DNA of 64,000 nt from an uncultured Alistipes sp. (GCA_938014215.1 CALLRW010000017.1:1-64000), one strand, 5' to 3'; counted from the stretch's first letter, positions 9,011-18,121 are shown. The notes: generated from the sequence alone by a model not told the origin. Program-made: numbers and translations.

Positions 9011-9166
9011 TCAATACTCTCCCAAAATATTACCGAAACCACTTTTGATGACCAGTTTTTCGAGTTCAGCCATTACGGTATGATCGATTTCAGCATTCGT
9101 GCGTCTTACTCTTTCCGCCATTTCGCAGTATCTGATTGGATAGGTATTATGGATGTCGGTAAACAT
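9011..9166 (-). CDS. Possible small protein (51 aa)
   Basis: A reverse-strand ORF beginning MFTDIHNTYPIRYC and ending LVIKSGFGNILGEY. The middle part (EMAERVRRTNAEIDHTVMAELEKL) would form an amphipathic helix. A purine-rich stretch (gtgtggaa) sits directly before the ATG. I do not recognise it. It may be a true small gene or the remnant of a larger one; nothing in the neighbourhood points to a function. Confidence 0.3.
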   Translation of the reverse strand: MFTDIHNTYPIRYCEMAERVRRTNAEIDHTVMAELEKLVIKSGFGNILGEY

Positions 9167-9473
9167 TTCCACACAAATATATAACATTTATCCTAATATA
9201 CACGCAAGAAAACCGGCCTCTCCATCCGACACGAAAAATTCACCGTCGTGCAAATATTTTTAAATAAAACTATTACATCTAAAATATTTTGCATATATAT
9301 TTGCAATAGTTGGAACAAATGGGTTTCCCGAACAGAAGGAATTGGATTAGAAAATTCGTTGCATGAAAGGCTTCAGCCGATGGAACATGTCTGATTCCTT
9401 AAAAATGGAAAATGATATTCTGACAATATCTTATCAATTGCGTATCTGCTTGTATCACTTAACAAGAAGTAAA

Positions 9474-11210
9474 ATGAGAGCATTGTTTCGTATTTTCTGT
9501 GTTCTGGTTTGTCTGTTGAGCGTTGCACCTGTCATGCAGGCCCAGCAACCTCCCGTTCCTGTCCCCGCCTCCTCCGGATTCAACCTCACGGCGGAGGATC
9601 TGAAGGATCCCCGTGCCGTCGGAAATCTCGAAACCCTCTGCCGTGTCTGGGGCTATGCCAAGTACCACCATCCGGTCTTTTGCGACACGCTGTGCCGCGT
9701 CGATGTCGACAGCGCCCTCTTTGCCCTGCTGCCCCGGGTCGTGCATGCCGACCGGGTGACCCGCAACCGGCACCTGCTCAACTGGGTACGCTCGCTGGGA
9801 GATTACACCCCCAACCGGATCGAGTGCGAACAGGCGCTGGCACCGTATGACCTGGTCGAGACAGCCGACCTCGGTTGGACGGCCGACACCGTGTTGCTAG
9901 GCGGGGAGCTCTCGAAGCTGCTGCAGGACCTGCGTTATGCCGAGCGCGATGAGAACTTCTACCTCCGCATGGGAACAATGGAAAACGGACCGGGTTATCA
10001 CTACCTTTCGTTGCGCAACGAGAGGTCCTATCCGACTCCGCAGATGGATAGCGGGCTCAACCTGCTGACGCTCTTCCGGCTGTGGAATGTCATCGAGTAT
10101 TACGCCCCGAACCGTTCGCTGACGCTGCACCCGTGGAATGAAGTGCTATCCACCTATATTCCTCTCATGGGTGTTGAAACGGACGGGAGATGTTTTGCCC
10201 GCCTCTACATGCGGTTAATCCGCGAACTCAACGACGGCCATGCCGTCGCGCCGGTCGAGATGCTCTTTGGACAGCGGATGCTGCCCGTGTGGCCGCTCCA
10301 GGCCGAAGGGCGCCTCTTCGTCGGCTACTCCGGCAACAGTGCCCTCGAACGGGGCGACGAAGTGGTGGCCATCGACGGGGAGCCTATCTCCGAACGGCTG
10401 GAGCTGCTGCGGGAGTATGCCTCGCGGTCGAACGAGGCGAGTCTGCGCCAGGCCCTCCGTTTTTACGGGCTTAGCACACGTCGCGATACCGCCGAGGTAG
10501 TTCGCCGCCGCGCCGGGGCCTGCGACACGCTCCGCGTGGCAACGGTACCCTATGGCAGCGTCTCCCCCATTTACGACCCGGCCCAGCTCGCACAGCCGCC
10601 CTTCCGCCTGCTGGCCGATTCGGTGGGTTACATCTACGCCGGGACCTTCTCACGCGAGCACCTCGCCGAGGTCGGGCAGACGCTGCCCCGCACGCGGGCA
10701 CTCATCATCGACCTGCGCACCTACCCGCTGAATGTGGACGGCGCGCTGATAGCGCTGATTGGCCAGTTGCTGCGCACCGAGTCGGTCGTTGTTAGGCAGG
10801 CGCTTTATCAGACACTGGCCCTGCCCGGCCTCTTCTACCGGCAGGAGCAGTGGCTGTTCGAGGACTTCGGAGAGGTTGCTACACGATGCACCGAACCCTA
10901 CAAAGGGCGGGTAATTTTACTGGTCGACGAGATGACGCAGAGCAACCCCGAGTTCCAGGCCATGGCGTTCCAGAGTTGCCCGCAGACGCTGACCATCGGC
11001 TCGCCGACCTCGGGTGCCAACGGCTCCATTGTCTGGATTCCGCTGCCCGGTCAGATGACCAGTTTCTCCGGCATCGGCGCCCTCTATCCGGACGGGACCC
11101 AGCCCCAGACCGTGGGCGTGCGCCTCGATGTTGAGGTGCTGCCGACGGCAGAAGGGTTGCAGGCCGGGCGTGACGAGGTACTCGAACGGGCACTGGAGCT
11201 GGCTCGCTGA
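9474..11210 (+). CDS. S41-like secreted peptidase (578 aa)
   Basis: A predicted exported serine peptidase-like protein of the tail-specific protease (S41) group. The ATG at 9474 starts a clean signal peptide (MRALFRIFCVLVCLLSVAPV then MQAQQ); an upstream ATG at 9363 would add 37 non-signal residues. An N-terminal helical part begins LCRVWGYAKYHHP, a signature of Bacteroidota S41 proteins. A PDZ-like segment (VGYSGNSALERGDEVVAIDGEPI) lies at about 280-300. The C-terminal part has ALIIDLRTYP and VDEMTQSNPEF, where the Ser of TQSN takes the place of the S41 nucleophile. A Lys partner is not evident. A TATATTTG at 9296-9303 could be the -7 element, leaving a long leader. It is related in design to 28819-30684. 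Confidence 0.75.
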   Translation: MRALFRIFCVLVCLLSVAPVMQAQQPPVPVPASSGFNLTAEDLKDPRAVGNLETLCRVWGYAKYHHPVFCDTLCRVDVDSALFALLPRVVHADRVTRNRHLLNWVRSLGDYTPNRIECEQALAPYDLVETADLGWTADTVLLGGELSKLLQDLRYAERDENFYLRMGTMENGPGYHYLSLRNERSYPTPQMDSGLNLLTLFRLWNVIEYYAPNRSLTLHPWNEVLSTYIPLMGVETDGRCFARLYMRLIRELNDGHAVAPVEMLFGQRMLPVWPLQAEGRLFVGYSGNSALERGDEVVAIDGEPISERLELLREYASRSNEASLRQALRFYGLSTRRDTAEVVRRRAGACDTLRVATVPYGSVSPIYDPAQLAQPPFRLLADSVGYIYAGTFSREHLAEVGQTLPRTRALIIDLRTYPLNVDGALIALIGQLLRTESVVVRQALYQTLALPGLFYRQEQWLFEDFGEVATRCTEPYKGRVILLVDEMTQSNPEFQAMAFQSCPQTLTIGSPTSGANGSIVWIPLPGQMTSFSGIGALYPDGTQPQTVGVRLDVEVLPTAEGLQAGRDEVLERALELAR

Positions 11211-11395
11211 TATTTAGGCGGATATCCTCACCACGTTTAATCAATTACGGCTGGTGCTACCGAAACGGCCGCTGGTAAAACTACCATTAACAAGTACAAG
11301 GCTCAACACTTACACTTAATAAATATCAATTAAGCAATTGATAATCGATTTATTGTTTGTTGTTTTTTTCTATATTTAATACAAAAAAAACACGA

Positions 11396-13162
11396 ATGAA
11401 TATTTTTCGATACTATGCTGTAATCATAAGTGCCTTGTTCTGCAGCTGCAGCACGCTCTATCCAGGCCCATATAACCTCGATTTCGAACATACGGACGGG
11501 CTGGACAGGTTGACCCGATGGAAGTATAACGATCAGTCCGCCGAGGAGTACGTCTCCCGGCGTGATACCCTATGCCGGTATCGTGGCCGCTCTTCGCTGC
11601 GACTTGAACGGAGCGATTCGGCCAGCCGGGGGCCTGTCTGCTTCTATCAGATGCTGCCCGACTCGCTCGTCGCCGGTCACGAAGTCGAGTTGAGCGGCTG
11701 GATTCGTACGGAGGGACACCCGGCAGATCGGTCCAATCTCCTCCTCGCTCTTCCCCAAGAGATGGAGAGCGGCCCTGTTCCCTTCCGGGATTCGGAGTTC
11801 TGCGTCGGGTCAGCCCACCATAAGCACAGCAAGTCAGGGTGGCACCGTATGACGCTTCGCAGACAAGTTCCAGACTCGGCAGCAGGTATTTACATCGGCG
11901 GCATGCTGACGGGGAGTGACACTGCCTGGTTCGACGACCTTGAGGTCCGAATCAACGGCCAGAAGCTCCGCGATACAGTGATTCCGGAGTTGAAATACCG
12001 GTTGACCCCTCGCGAAAAACGGGAGCTCCGTCGCTATATCTATCTGCTGCGGGGTTGCGACCCTGCCGATGGGGATTCCGTCGAACTGCGGTTGCTCGAC
12101 CGGCTGGTCGGGGCGGGCACGGTGGTCGCCCTGGGGGAAAATTCGCACGGGGCAAGCGAAATCTTCCGGTTGAAGGAGCGGATAATTCGTTATCTGAACC
12201 GGCAGCTGGGCTTCGATCGGGTCGTCTTCGAGGCTGAAATGGCGAATGGCACCGTTCTGAATGACTATATCCGTTCGGGTGTCGGGCACGCCCGGGCCGG
12301 GATATTTGGACTCGACATGTGGGTCTGGGATGTGAACGAAGTGCTGTCGCTGGTCGAATGGATGCGGCAGCGCAATATCGACGGCCACCGGATCGAATTT
12401 TCGGGCATTGACATGCAATCAACCGCGAAGACCCGGGAGTTGCTCCGTCAGGGACTGAAGGGGGACGATGCAGCGCTGAAGCTGCTGGACAGGATAGATT
12501 CCAAACTGGATAAGGTACTGCGGTATGACGAACGAGGCATGGCGCGCATCGACCCGCAGCTGGCCGGGGAGATTACGCAGGAGCTCGACAGCCTCGAGAC
12601 CCGCATCGACCCGTCGGCGTCCGGACTGCGCCAGTGCATCACCCTCATCCGGCAGTATCTGGGACAGGGTCATGACCTATTCTGGCGGGACCGGTGCATG
12701 GCCGAGAACCTGCTCTGGCTCCGACGGCAGCATCCCGACGAGCGCATGGTGCTCTGGGCCCACAACGGACATATCTCACGAGCGGACAAGCGAATGGGCT
12801 ACTGGCTCGACCGGCAACTCGGGACGGATTACGTCACCTTCGGCTTCACCTTCTACGACGGGCGGTATACGATTATCAAGCCCGGCGTGCGGAAGTGGCA
12901 GCATGATGCCCAGGAGGCCTACCCCGGCACGCTGGAGTATCTGCTTCGTCAGCTGGACGAACCCCTCTTCATCCTCGACCTGAAGCGGATGCGCGAGGAG
13001 CATGCCCCGGCCCTCGAATGGCTCAAGCAGATGAAGTTCCGACATGTCGGGTCTATGAAGCTCGAAGATGAATTCTGGGATCATGATATTGTCGGTCAAT
13101 ATGATTATCTTGTATTTATATCCCATATATCGCCGTCTGAATTTTTTCTGGATTTTGAATAA
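11396..13162 (+). CDS. Erythromycin-esterase-like lipoprotein, second copy (588 aa)
   Basis: A paralogue of the gene at 2539 along its whole length. The start at 11396 (MNIFRYYAVIIS) gives a lipoprotein signal ending in FCSC. The N-terminal domain begins YNLDFEHTDG and contains SSLRLERSD and GWIRTEGH; the esterase-like domain has GENSHGASE, FEAEMANG, GIDMQS, WRDRCMAEN and WAHNGHI, so all family landmarks are present. The substrate is unknown; an ester or lactone hydrolase anchored to a membrane is inferred. It is distinctly GC-richer than the copy at 2539, so the duplication is old or the copies came from different donors. The third, truncated copy follows 55 bp downstream on the same strand, which suggests an original tandem array. 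Confidence 0.85.
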   Translation: MNIFRYYAVIISALFCSCSTLYPGPYNLDFEHTDGLDRLTRWKYNDQSAEEYVSRRDTLCRYRGRSSLRLERSDSASRGPVCFYQMLPDSLVAGHEVELSGWIRTEGHPADRSNLLLALPQEMESGPVPFRDSEFCVGSAHHKHSKSGWHRMTLRRQVPDSAAGIYIGGMLTGSDTAWFDDLEVRINGQKLRDTVIPELKYRLTPREKRELRRYIYLLRGCDPADGDSVELRLLDRLVGAGTVVALGENSHGASEIFRLKERIIRYLNRQLGFDRVVFEAEMANGTVLNDYIRSGVGHARAGIFGLDMWVWDVNEVLSLVEWMRQRNIDGHRIEFSGIDMQSTAKTRELLRQGLKGDDAALKLLDRIDSKLDKVLRYDERGMARIDPQLAGEITQELDSLETRIDPSASGLRQCITLIRQYLGQGHDLFWRDRCMAENLLWLRRQHPDERMVLWAHNGHISRADKRMGYWLDRQLGTDYVTFGFTFYDGRYTIIKPGVRKWQHDAQEAYPGTLEYLLRQLDEPLFILDLKRMREEHAPALEWLKQMKFRHVGSMKLEDEFWDHDIVGQYDYLVFISHISPSEFFLDFE

Positions 13163-13217
13163 TTCAAACCGATTGGGAGGATAAGACGATCCGACAAGAA
13201 ACTCGGTGCATAAGAGA

Positions 13218-13559
13218 ATGGAATTGATAAAGGGGCTAAAATTATCTTTATTGAGCGCTTCTTTTTTGATCCTCGGGACCAGTATCAGTTGTGGGAAGGA
13301 TTACCCGGTCGGTACGACGGAGTACAACCTCGATTTCGAGTATGCATGGAACAACTCCGTGCCGATGCGGTGGACGTTGCGCAACACCTCGCTCACGGGG
13401 TATGACTGCGGGCTTGACCACCAGATCCGGCATCACGGTGCGGCCAGTCTGCGGGTCGACTGGAGTGGGCGGATGCTGCCATTATCAGCTTATGGCGGCA
13501 TTCAAATCTTTTTCCGGACACCAGTAAAATCGCTTAATCTGTTGATATACATTGATTAA
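13218..13559 (+). pseudogene. Truncated third erythromycin-esterase-like lipoprotein (N-terminal 113 aa)
   Basis: This begins like its two paralogues: a lipoprotein signal ending in SISC, then EYNLDFEYAWNNSVPMRW and a GAASLRVDWSG stretch that matches the GRYSLRMSQ / GRSSLRLERS region. After about 85 residues the similarity fades (IQIFFRTPVKSLN) and the frame stops. The whole catalytic domain is missing. The sequence that follows is AT-rich and leads into a large palindrome, so an insertion or deletion probably removed the rest. A secreted stand-alone domain is possible but less likely. An upstream GTG at 13206 is in frame; the ATG is preferred. Confidence 0.75.
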
Positions 13560-13790
13560 GCTATTTTTATTCCCCGAATTTTCCTCACACGTGCTGTGAA
13601 AGATGCTTGACTAGGCTATTTGGCGGGGTAATTCTTCGACAAAAACTACCTTGTTAAATTGGTAAATCTACTCCTCCCCTGATGATATAAATCCCGGGAT
13701 TTTTTCCATCTTTGAATCCGTAAAACCAAGAAACAGAACAACGACAAGAGAAAAAGACAATATCAACATATAACTAATTGAGCTTTTGGC
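13560..13790. other. AT-rich junction without a gene
   Basis: No supported gene. The reverse frame at 13668-13898 runs into the palindrome that follows and has no recognisable content. This stretch marks the passage from the truncated esterase-like gene to mobile-element remains. Confidence 0.45.
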
Positions 13791-13931
13791 TCTTATTCTC
13801 GACTTTGCGAAATCTGGTAAATTTTTTGAAGTACACGAGAATAAGCAGCGGAGGTTCACGTCCATGGGCGTGGACCGTTCGTGCTTATTTGTGTACATAG
13901 GTTTACCAGAGCCTGCAAAGTCAAATAAGCG
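13791..13931. repeat. Long imperfect palindrome, about 140 nt
   Basis: The two halves are imperfect inverted copies around a ccatgg centre near 13863-13868. Matching blocks are gactttgc (13801) with gcaaagtc (13914), ctggtaaa (13814) with tttaccag (13902), gtacac (13831) with gtgtac (13891), ataagca with tgcttat, and ggttcacgtcc with gggcgtggacc. As RNA it would fold into one long interrupted hairpin. It sits just upstream of a DNA methyltransferase gene among mobile-element remains. A structured non-coding RNA, a foldable recombination site or a miniature element are all possible. Confidence 0.7.
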
Positions 13932-13997
13932 ACAACGAATGGTTTCACGCCTTCTTTATGTTGCTTAACGGAGGGTCGGGGCGAAGCTTTCAAGCCT

Positions 13998-14672
13998 ATG
14001 CCCTCCACCAAATCCCATACACCGCAAATCATCTCGCGTCAGCGCGTGGCCGATCACGGAGAGGTCTTCACCGCCGAGCGTGAGGTCAAGGCGATGTGCG
14101 ACCTCGTGAAGAACGAGACCGGGCGCATTGAATCCCGGTTCCTCGAACCCGCCTGCGGACAGGGCGCTTTTCTGATCGAGATCCTGCGTAGCAAACTCGC
14201 CGTCGTGTCGTCCCGTTATGCCGCGACGCAATCCGAATGGGAACGCCATGCCGCGATTGCCGTATCGAGTCTCTACGGAATCGACATTCTGGCAGACAAC
14301 GTGACGCTCTGCCGCAATCATCTCTACGATACGTTCCTGACGGCATACCGGGCTCTCTTCCCGAAGAGCATGAAGCCCGCCTGCTGCCGTGCGGTGCGCT
14401 ATCTACTTGCGACCAACATTCTTTGGGGTGATGCCCTGACCCTCCAAACCCCGGACGATTCGGCGCGGCCGATTGTCTTTGCCGAGTGGTCGAACATTGG
14501 CGGCGGGCGGTTCAAACGCCGCGATTTCACGCTGCCCAACCTGCTGCAAAGCCAGCCGATGGAGGGTCCCAACCTCTTCTCCGACCTCGGAGATGCCGCC
14601 TTTATTCCGCCCCCCGTAGCCGAATATCCGCTTGTTCGCTTCCTCAAACTCGGAGCCGATGAAGAACTATAA
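13998..14672 (+). CDS. Class I SAM-dependent DNA methyltransferase-like protein (224 aa)
   Basis: A protein of the N6-adenine DNA methyltransferase superfamily as carried by Bacteroidota conjugative elements. The SAM-binding motif I reads FLEPACGQGAFL (about residues 49-60) and motif II is SLYGIDILADNVTLC (about 90-105). An NPPY catalytic motif is not present; related element-borne proteins of about 220-270 residues also appear to lack it, so it may act with the gene downstream rather than alone. The C-terminus (IPPPVAEYPLVRF) looks like the natural end of the family. The next gene starts inside its last codons (ATG at 14659), typical of a co-translated pair, but that partner is broken. Confidence 0.65.
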   Translation: MPSTKSHTPQIISRQRVADHGEVFTAEREVKAMCDLVKNETGRIESRFLEPACGQGAFLIEILRSKLAVVSSRYAATQSEWERHAAIAVSSLYGIDILADNVTLCRNHLYDTFLTAYRALFPKSMKPACCRAVRYLLATNILWGDALTLQTPDDSARPIVFAEWSNIGGGRFKRRDFTLPNLLQSQPMEGPNLFSDLGDAAFIPPPVAEYPLVRFLKLGADEEL

Positions 14673-14984
14673 CCCCTATGTGTTGACCTGCCTGCCAATC
14701 TGAGCAACGACGAGATGTTCACCCCTTCGGTCGTTGTCAATCGCATGCTCGATCTGCTGCCTGCGGAGTTGTGGCACAATCCCGATGCGCGGTTCCTTGA
14801 CCCTGTAAGCAAAACGGGAGTCTTCCTGCGGGAGATTGCCAAACGGTTAATGGAGGGGTTGAGCGAGCAGATTCCCGATCGGCAGCAGCGGGCCGACCAC
14901 ATCTTCACCCGGCAGTTGTTCGGCTTGGCCATTACCGAACTGACGGCCCTTCTGTCGCGCCGTTCGCTTTATTGCAGCAAATAC
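14659..14984 (+). pseudogene. Restriction-methylase (Eco57I-like) gene, frameshifted and truncated
   Basis: The gene would start MKNYNPYVL at 14659, overlapping the upstream methyltransferase. After gtgttg (ending near 14684) the reading frame shifts by one base: a missing G would restore VLDLPANLSNDEMFTPSVVVN. The second frame continues with NRMLDLLPAELW, RFLDPVSKTGVFLREI, IFTRQLFGLAI and LLSRRSLYCSKY. This matches the beginning of large restriction-methylase proteins next to such methyltransferases in Bacteroidota elements. At about 14985 the similarity ends at the stop codon of the opposite-strand family A gene. Only the first tenth or so of the gene survives, so the system is dead. Confidence 0.7.
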
Positions 14985-16016
14985 CTATTCTATGGGAAAC
15001 AATACATTTTTTGTTAGGTAATCGACAATTGTGTTGTAGTTTGGATCCCAGCCTGGAATACGATCCTGATAGATTTCTTTATGATATTTTTTTGCCAGAT
15101 AATTATAAGCCGCAATAGTTTTGTTCTTATCTATAAGCTGTTTTTTATAAAAACTTTCATACTCTTGACTTGTTAAATTACTTTTCAAGACAGGAGAAAC
15201 ATCCACAAGCATCAAATATATACGATCTTCATTATTATTGTTGACATAGTCTCTAAACGCTTTATTAAATGACTGTAATTTAGGCTGTTCATCAAAAAAA
15301 TCTTTCAACTCTCCTTTTAGTTTTTTATTGACAGCTCCATCAGTAATTATAGCGTTTAAATAATCAACAAAATTCTCTATGGCTAAATCAACATTATGAT
15401 TGTAGAAATAAATAAAATCATAGTTGTCCTTCAATATTGATTTGGCTTGATCTTCGTCACGTATTAGATATAGCATATTATAGGTTCCTCTACGATATAA
15501 AGCATTTTTGACCTCAGATAAATATGCATCAAAAAAAACATCCAAAGATTTAGCGTTATATATCTTCGTTAATAATTCCTCTAACGATGCATACTCAACC
15601 CCATTAATATCTATAAACGAAAGAGCCTCTCCTCGTTTAATACCTAAGTAGTCATTGTTGTATTTTCGACTTGGAGTCGGAGAAAAGAAAAAACAACTGT
15701 CATTAGATAGAATCGTATTCTTAAAATTCGAGATATTCAATATCTTGGTTTCTCTTAATTGCCTGTCTCTATATTCTCCTTGATAGTATCCCGGTCCAAT
15801 ACGATTATCATAAAGATAAGTTTTATCCTCTGTCACTACATAATAATCCTGCGCTGGAGTGCACTGAAGTGCATCCATAAGGTGGCCATGAAAATTAAAT
15901 GGAGAGTAAACCACAATAGGCACCTTTTTCCCATCAGGAATAACAGTTGTTTGAGAAAACAAACAGAAGGGAATTAGGGAAAATATAGCGAGAATTAATA
16001 ATCTTTTTACGTTCAT
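14985..16016 (-). CDS. Secreted protein of unknown family A, copy 2 (343 aa)
   Basis: A paralogue of the gene at 4722-5762. A signal peptide (MNVKRLLILAIFSLIPFCLFS) is followed by VPIVVYSPF and the motif DSCFFFSPTPSRKYNNDYLG, the best-conserved block shared with copy 1. The rest is rich in Lys, Asn, Tyr and Asp and predicted mostly helical. Composition is far more AT-rich than copy 1 and than the flanking element genes, which points to separate acquisition. Its stop codon lies at the break point of the restriction-methylase pseudogene, so it probably came in with the event that truncated it. No function can be given. Confidence 0.7.
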   Translation of the reverse strand: MNVKRLLILAIFSLIPFCLFSQTTVIPDGKKVPIVVYSPFNFHGHLMDALQCTPAQDYYVVTEDKTYLYDNRIGPGYYQGEYRDRQLRETKILNISNFKNTILSNDSCFFFSPTPSRKYNNDYLGIKRGEALSFIDINGVEYASLEELLTKIYNAKSLDVFFDAYLSEVKNALYRRGTYNMLYLIRDEDQAKSILKDNYDFIYFYNHNVDLAIENFVDYLNAIITDGAVNKKLKGELKDFFDEQPKLQSFNKAFRDYVNNNNEDRIYLMLVDVSPVLKSNLTSQEYESFYKKQLIDKNKTIAAYNYLAKKYHKEIYQDRIPGWDPNYNTIVDYLTKNVLFPIE

Positions 16017-16041
16017 AATCTAATTAATTAGCGATTTTCAA

Positions 16042-16341
16042 TCAATTTTGTTTCCGCAAATTCTCCAGCCATGTTTGTTGTTGTGTGTATTTAATGGTTT
16101 TTACTTGTATATTTCTGACTTTGGAGTTCTCTTTTATCGTATAGTGTAATACGAAAAGAGTAATTAATCCTCCGATAATGGCACCGGCATAACTGCCCCA
16201 AAAACCAATCCAATCGCTGGATTCTCCAACTGAGGGAATTAGCCATGGTATCGGATTGGTGCAGTATAGTATTATATTTACAACAATAGGAGCGACGAGA
16301 ATGATTGCAAAAATATATTTGTAATATTTTGATTCCATCAT
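16042..16341 (-). CDS. Small membrane protein (99 aa), possibly truncated
   Basis: Two transmembrane segments are visible: IFAIILVAPIVVNIILY (about residues 10-26) and YAGAIIGGLITLFVLHY (about 51-67), with WIGFWGSYAG between them. The WxGFWGSYxG motif before a glycine-rich helix is found in many small bacterial membrane proteins that carry a longer cytoplasmic coiled-coil tail, usually 150-250 residues in all. Here the tail ends after about 30 residues, so truncation is possible. It lies 25 bp upstream of the family A gene on the same strand and has the same AT-rich composition; the two were probably acquired together. Confidence 0.6.
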   Translation of the reverse strand: MMESKYYKYIFAIILVAPIVVNIILYCTNPIPWLIPSVGESSDWIGFWGSYAGAIIGGLITLFVLHYTIKENSKVRNIQVKTIKYTQQQTWLENLRKQN

Positions 16342-16588
16342 CAGACCATTTAAGACTTCAAATCATATGAATACGACTAATAAAGGTAGCGAAAAATCCT
16401 GAAAAGAACCAATATGTATCTTATTTAGACATCTCGGGCCATTGCTTTTCCCTATAGTTCTCCCTTCCCGTTTGGTAGCGACAAGTCAAAGCCGCCGGAG
16501 GGACTTTGCGCAAGGTTTGCCTGTGGCAACTCGTCCTGACCTTGCGCTGTCCGCCCGGCGGCTTATTTTTGCGTCAGAAAGGGAATGG

Positions 16589-17217
16589 CTACTTGTTCTT
16601 TAACTTCGCTGCATCACGTTTGAGTTGTTCCGCTTCTTGAGTTTTCAGTCGCGTCTGCTCGTCGAAAGCCGCCCTTCTACGTACCAAGCGTTCGTACTCC
16701 TTGACATTCTTCCGCATTGAGTCGATACGCCGCTGATCCCGCTCGACCTCGAACAGCGCCTCCAACTCCGACAGCCGTTTCGGCGATGCCTCACCTTCAT
16801 CAGCACATAACGATACTTCAGATCGTTGTCATATCGGCCTCGGTCGGGCCGCCACTCCAGGTAGAGCCCGACAGACTGCACCGCAATCACGATAAACATC
16901 GACATGAAGAGCCAGAAGTGGCGGGTTGCGTCAAGAGAGAGCGAGAAACGGTGCTGTACCATCCGCGGCGGCAGCTCCTCGGGAATCTCCATTTCCACCA
17001 CTTTCTCGTCGATCTCCGAGATCTGTGCTCCGAGGTCTTCGCTAATCTGCTCCTGCCGATCGGAGATTGTTTGGAGCAGCTCCATGATTGTGTCCGCATC
17101 AATGGCCGCCGTCGATTGTGGTCGTGCTTCGGCCAACTCTGTGCGGAGCGTTTTGATAAGGGTCTCCTTCAACTCTTCGTACATCTCGAAGGATAGCTCC
17201 AGGGTGTTCTCTTTCAT
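16589..17217 (-). pseudogene. Mobilization-region membrane protein, frameshifted
   Basis: The intact part (from ATG at 17217) has an N-terminal helix, a coiled-coil-like segment (LLQTISDRQEQISEDL) and one transmembrane helix (FWLFMSMFIVIAVQSVGLYLE is its core). After YVLMK (near 16795) the original frame goes into Arg-rich nonsense. Adding one G to the GG at 16794-16795 restores GEASPKRLSELEALFEVERD and a charged coiled-coil ending at a TAG at 16589. In Bacteroidota mobilizable elements such a protein follows the relaxase gene, as here. It probably assisted DNA transfer. The one-base deletion suggests it no longer works, unless it is a sequencing error. Confidence 0.7.
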
Positions 17218-17237
17218 CTTTTCGTATTTTAGATTTG

Positions 17238-17723
17238 TTATCCGATTCTGCGGGAGCGTGCCTCCATGCGGCGCTTACGCTCCACGAGGGCTACGGCCAT
17301 CGCCTCGGCCGCCTTGTTGATCAGCGCCGTGATGCGGGCTATATGCTCCTCGGGGCTCTCACCCTCATGTCGCTGCATCATCTCGGGCGAAAGGGCAAAT
17401 GGCGAGTCGAACGGCGGCAGCGGAATCGACCCGGCGCTGCCGAGCGACACCGTTCCTGCGCCATGGCTTCCGCCTCCTCCACCTCCTCCCGCTGCGGAGA
17501 AGGAGCACCCGCCCCCGAACAGACCTGCAAAAGCAGCCCGGAAGCTCCCGGCTGCCGCCTTGAGTCCCGACATCAGGGTCGTGTGCCGCTGCTGCACCTG
17601 CCCGAAGTGGCGATCCAGCTTCGAGAAACTGAAGGCCCGATCGACCTTCGAGCCGGAGAACTCCAGCCCGTTCTTCGAGAACAGAACGCCCTGCTTTTGG
17701 CTGGTAGAACCGCAATATTTGTA
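17238..17723 (-). pseudogene. Relaxase (MobA-type) C-terminal remnant
   Basis: The reverse strand holds an open frame without a proper start. It reads VLFSKNGLEFSGSKVD, then AFSFSKLDRHFGQ, a glycine-rich linker and MQRHEGESPEEHIARI before the stop at 17238. The layout (short conserved block, Gly/Ser-rich linker, charged tail) is that of the C-terminus of relaxase/mobilization nucleases in Bacteroidota elements. It stands directly upstream of the frameshifted mobilization gene, as expected for a mob operon. The nicking domain is gone; upstream of 17723 the sequence changes to AT-rich DNA. A methionine inside the frame (17597) could be mistaken for a start. Confidence 0.55.
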
Positions 17724-18121
17724 GCGAGATTTTAACGGGTAATTAAGTTCAGAGATCTCGAGAAAAAAGCAGTGATAAAATTAAGAGAAAAACGGATTCT
17801 TTAAGAAAAAAGCTTATAACTTTAAATCGGGTATACAATGGGCAAATCCCCGCCAGTATATTAGAGACAAAACACTGCCAAAGTACGACAGTAGTCTGAG
17901 ACAAAATTGGGACTTACGCAATAAACACTTGCACCAAACATCTGATTATTAGAGACATTAATATATTTTGATCCCAACGGGTTCACTCCTTATCCGGGGA
18001 AATCCGGACAGGATTCCGCCAAACCTCGCAAAATCAACGTTTTGTGAGTTTTTTTCATTTCTGGATTCAGCCATTTTCGGACACCGAAAAGCCAATTTCC
18101 GACAAATTCCAGTGTCCAAAT
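17724..18121. other. AT-rich intergenic stretch before the second recombinase copy
   Basis: No gene supported. It contains two occurrences of gagacaaaa (17868 and 17899 regions) and an inverted ggacac ... gtgtcc pair (18079 and 18112 regions), which may belong to the element's attachment or regulatory region. Confidence 0.4.

Larger units (their letters stand above)
8443..9295. other. Long low-GC intergenic region
   Basis: No large gene. An 85-codon reverse frame at 8527-8784 has no recognisable features. The region contains a strong inverted repeat at 8876 and a short reverse ORF at 9011, listed separately. The composition and lack of genes fit decayed accessory DNA. Confidence 0.5.

Noticed and set aside
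13791..13931. Integron attC site or retron RNA
   Set aside because: No integron integrase and no reverse transcriptase are near, and the typical attC end motifs are not found; kept as an unexplained palindrome.
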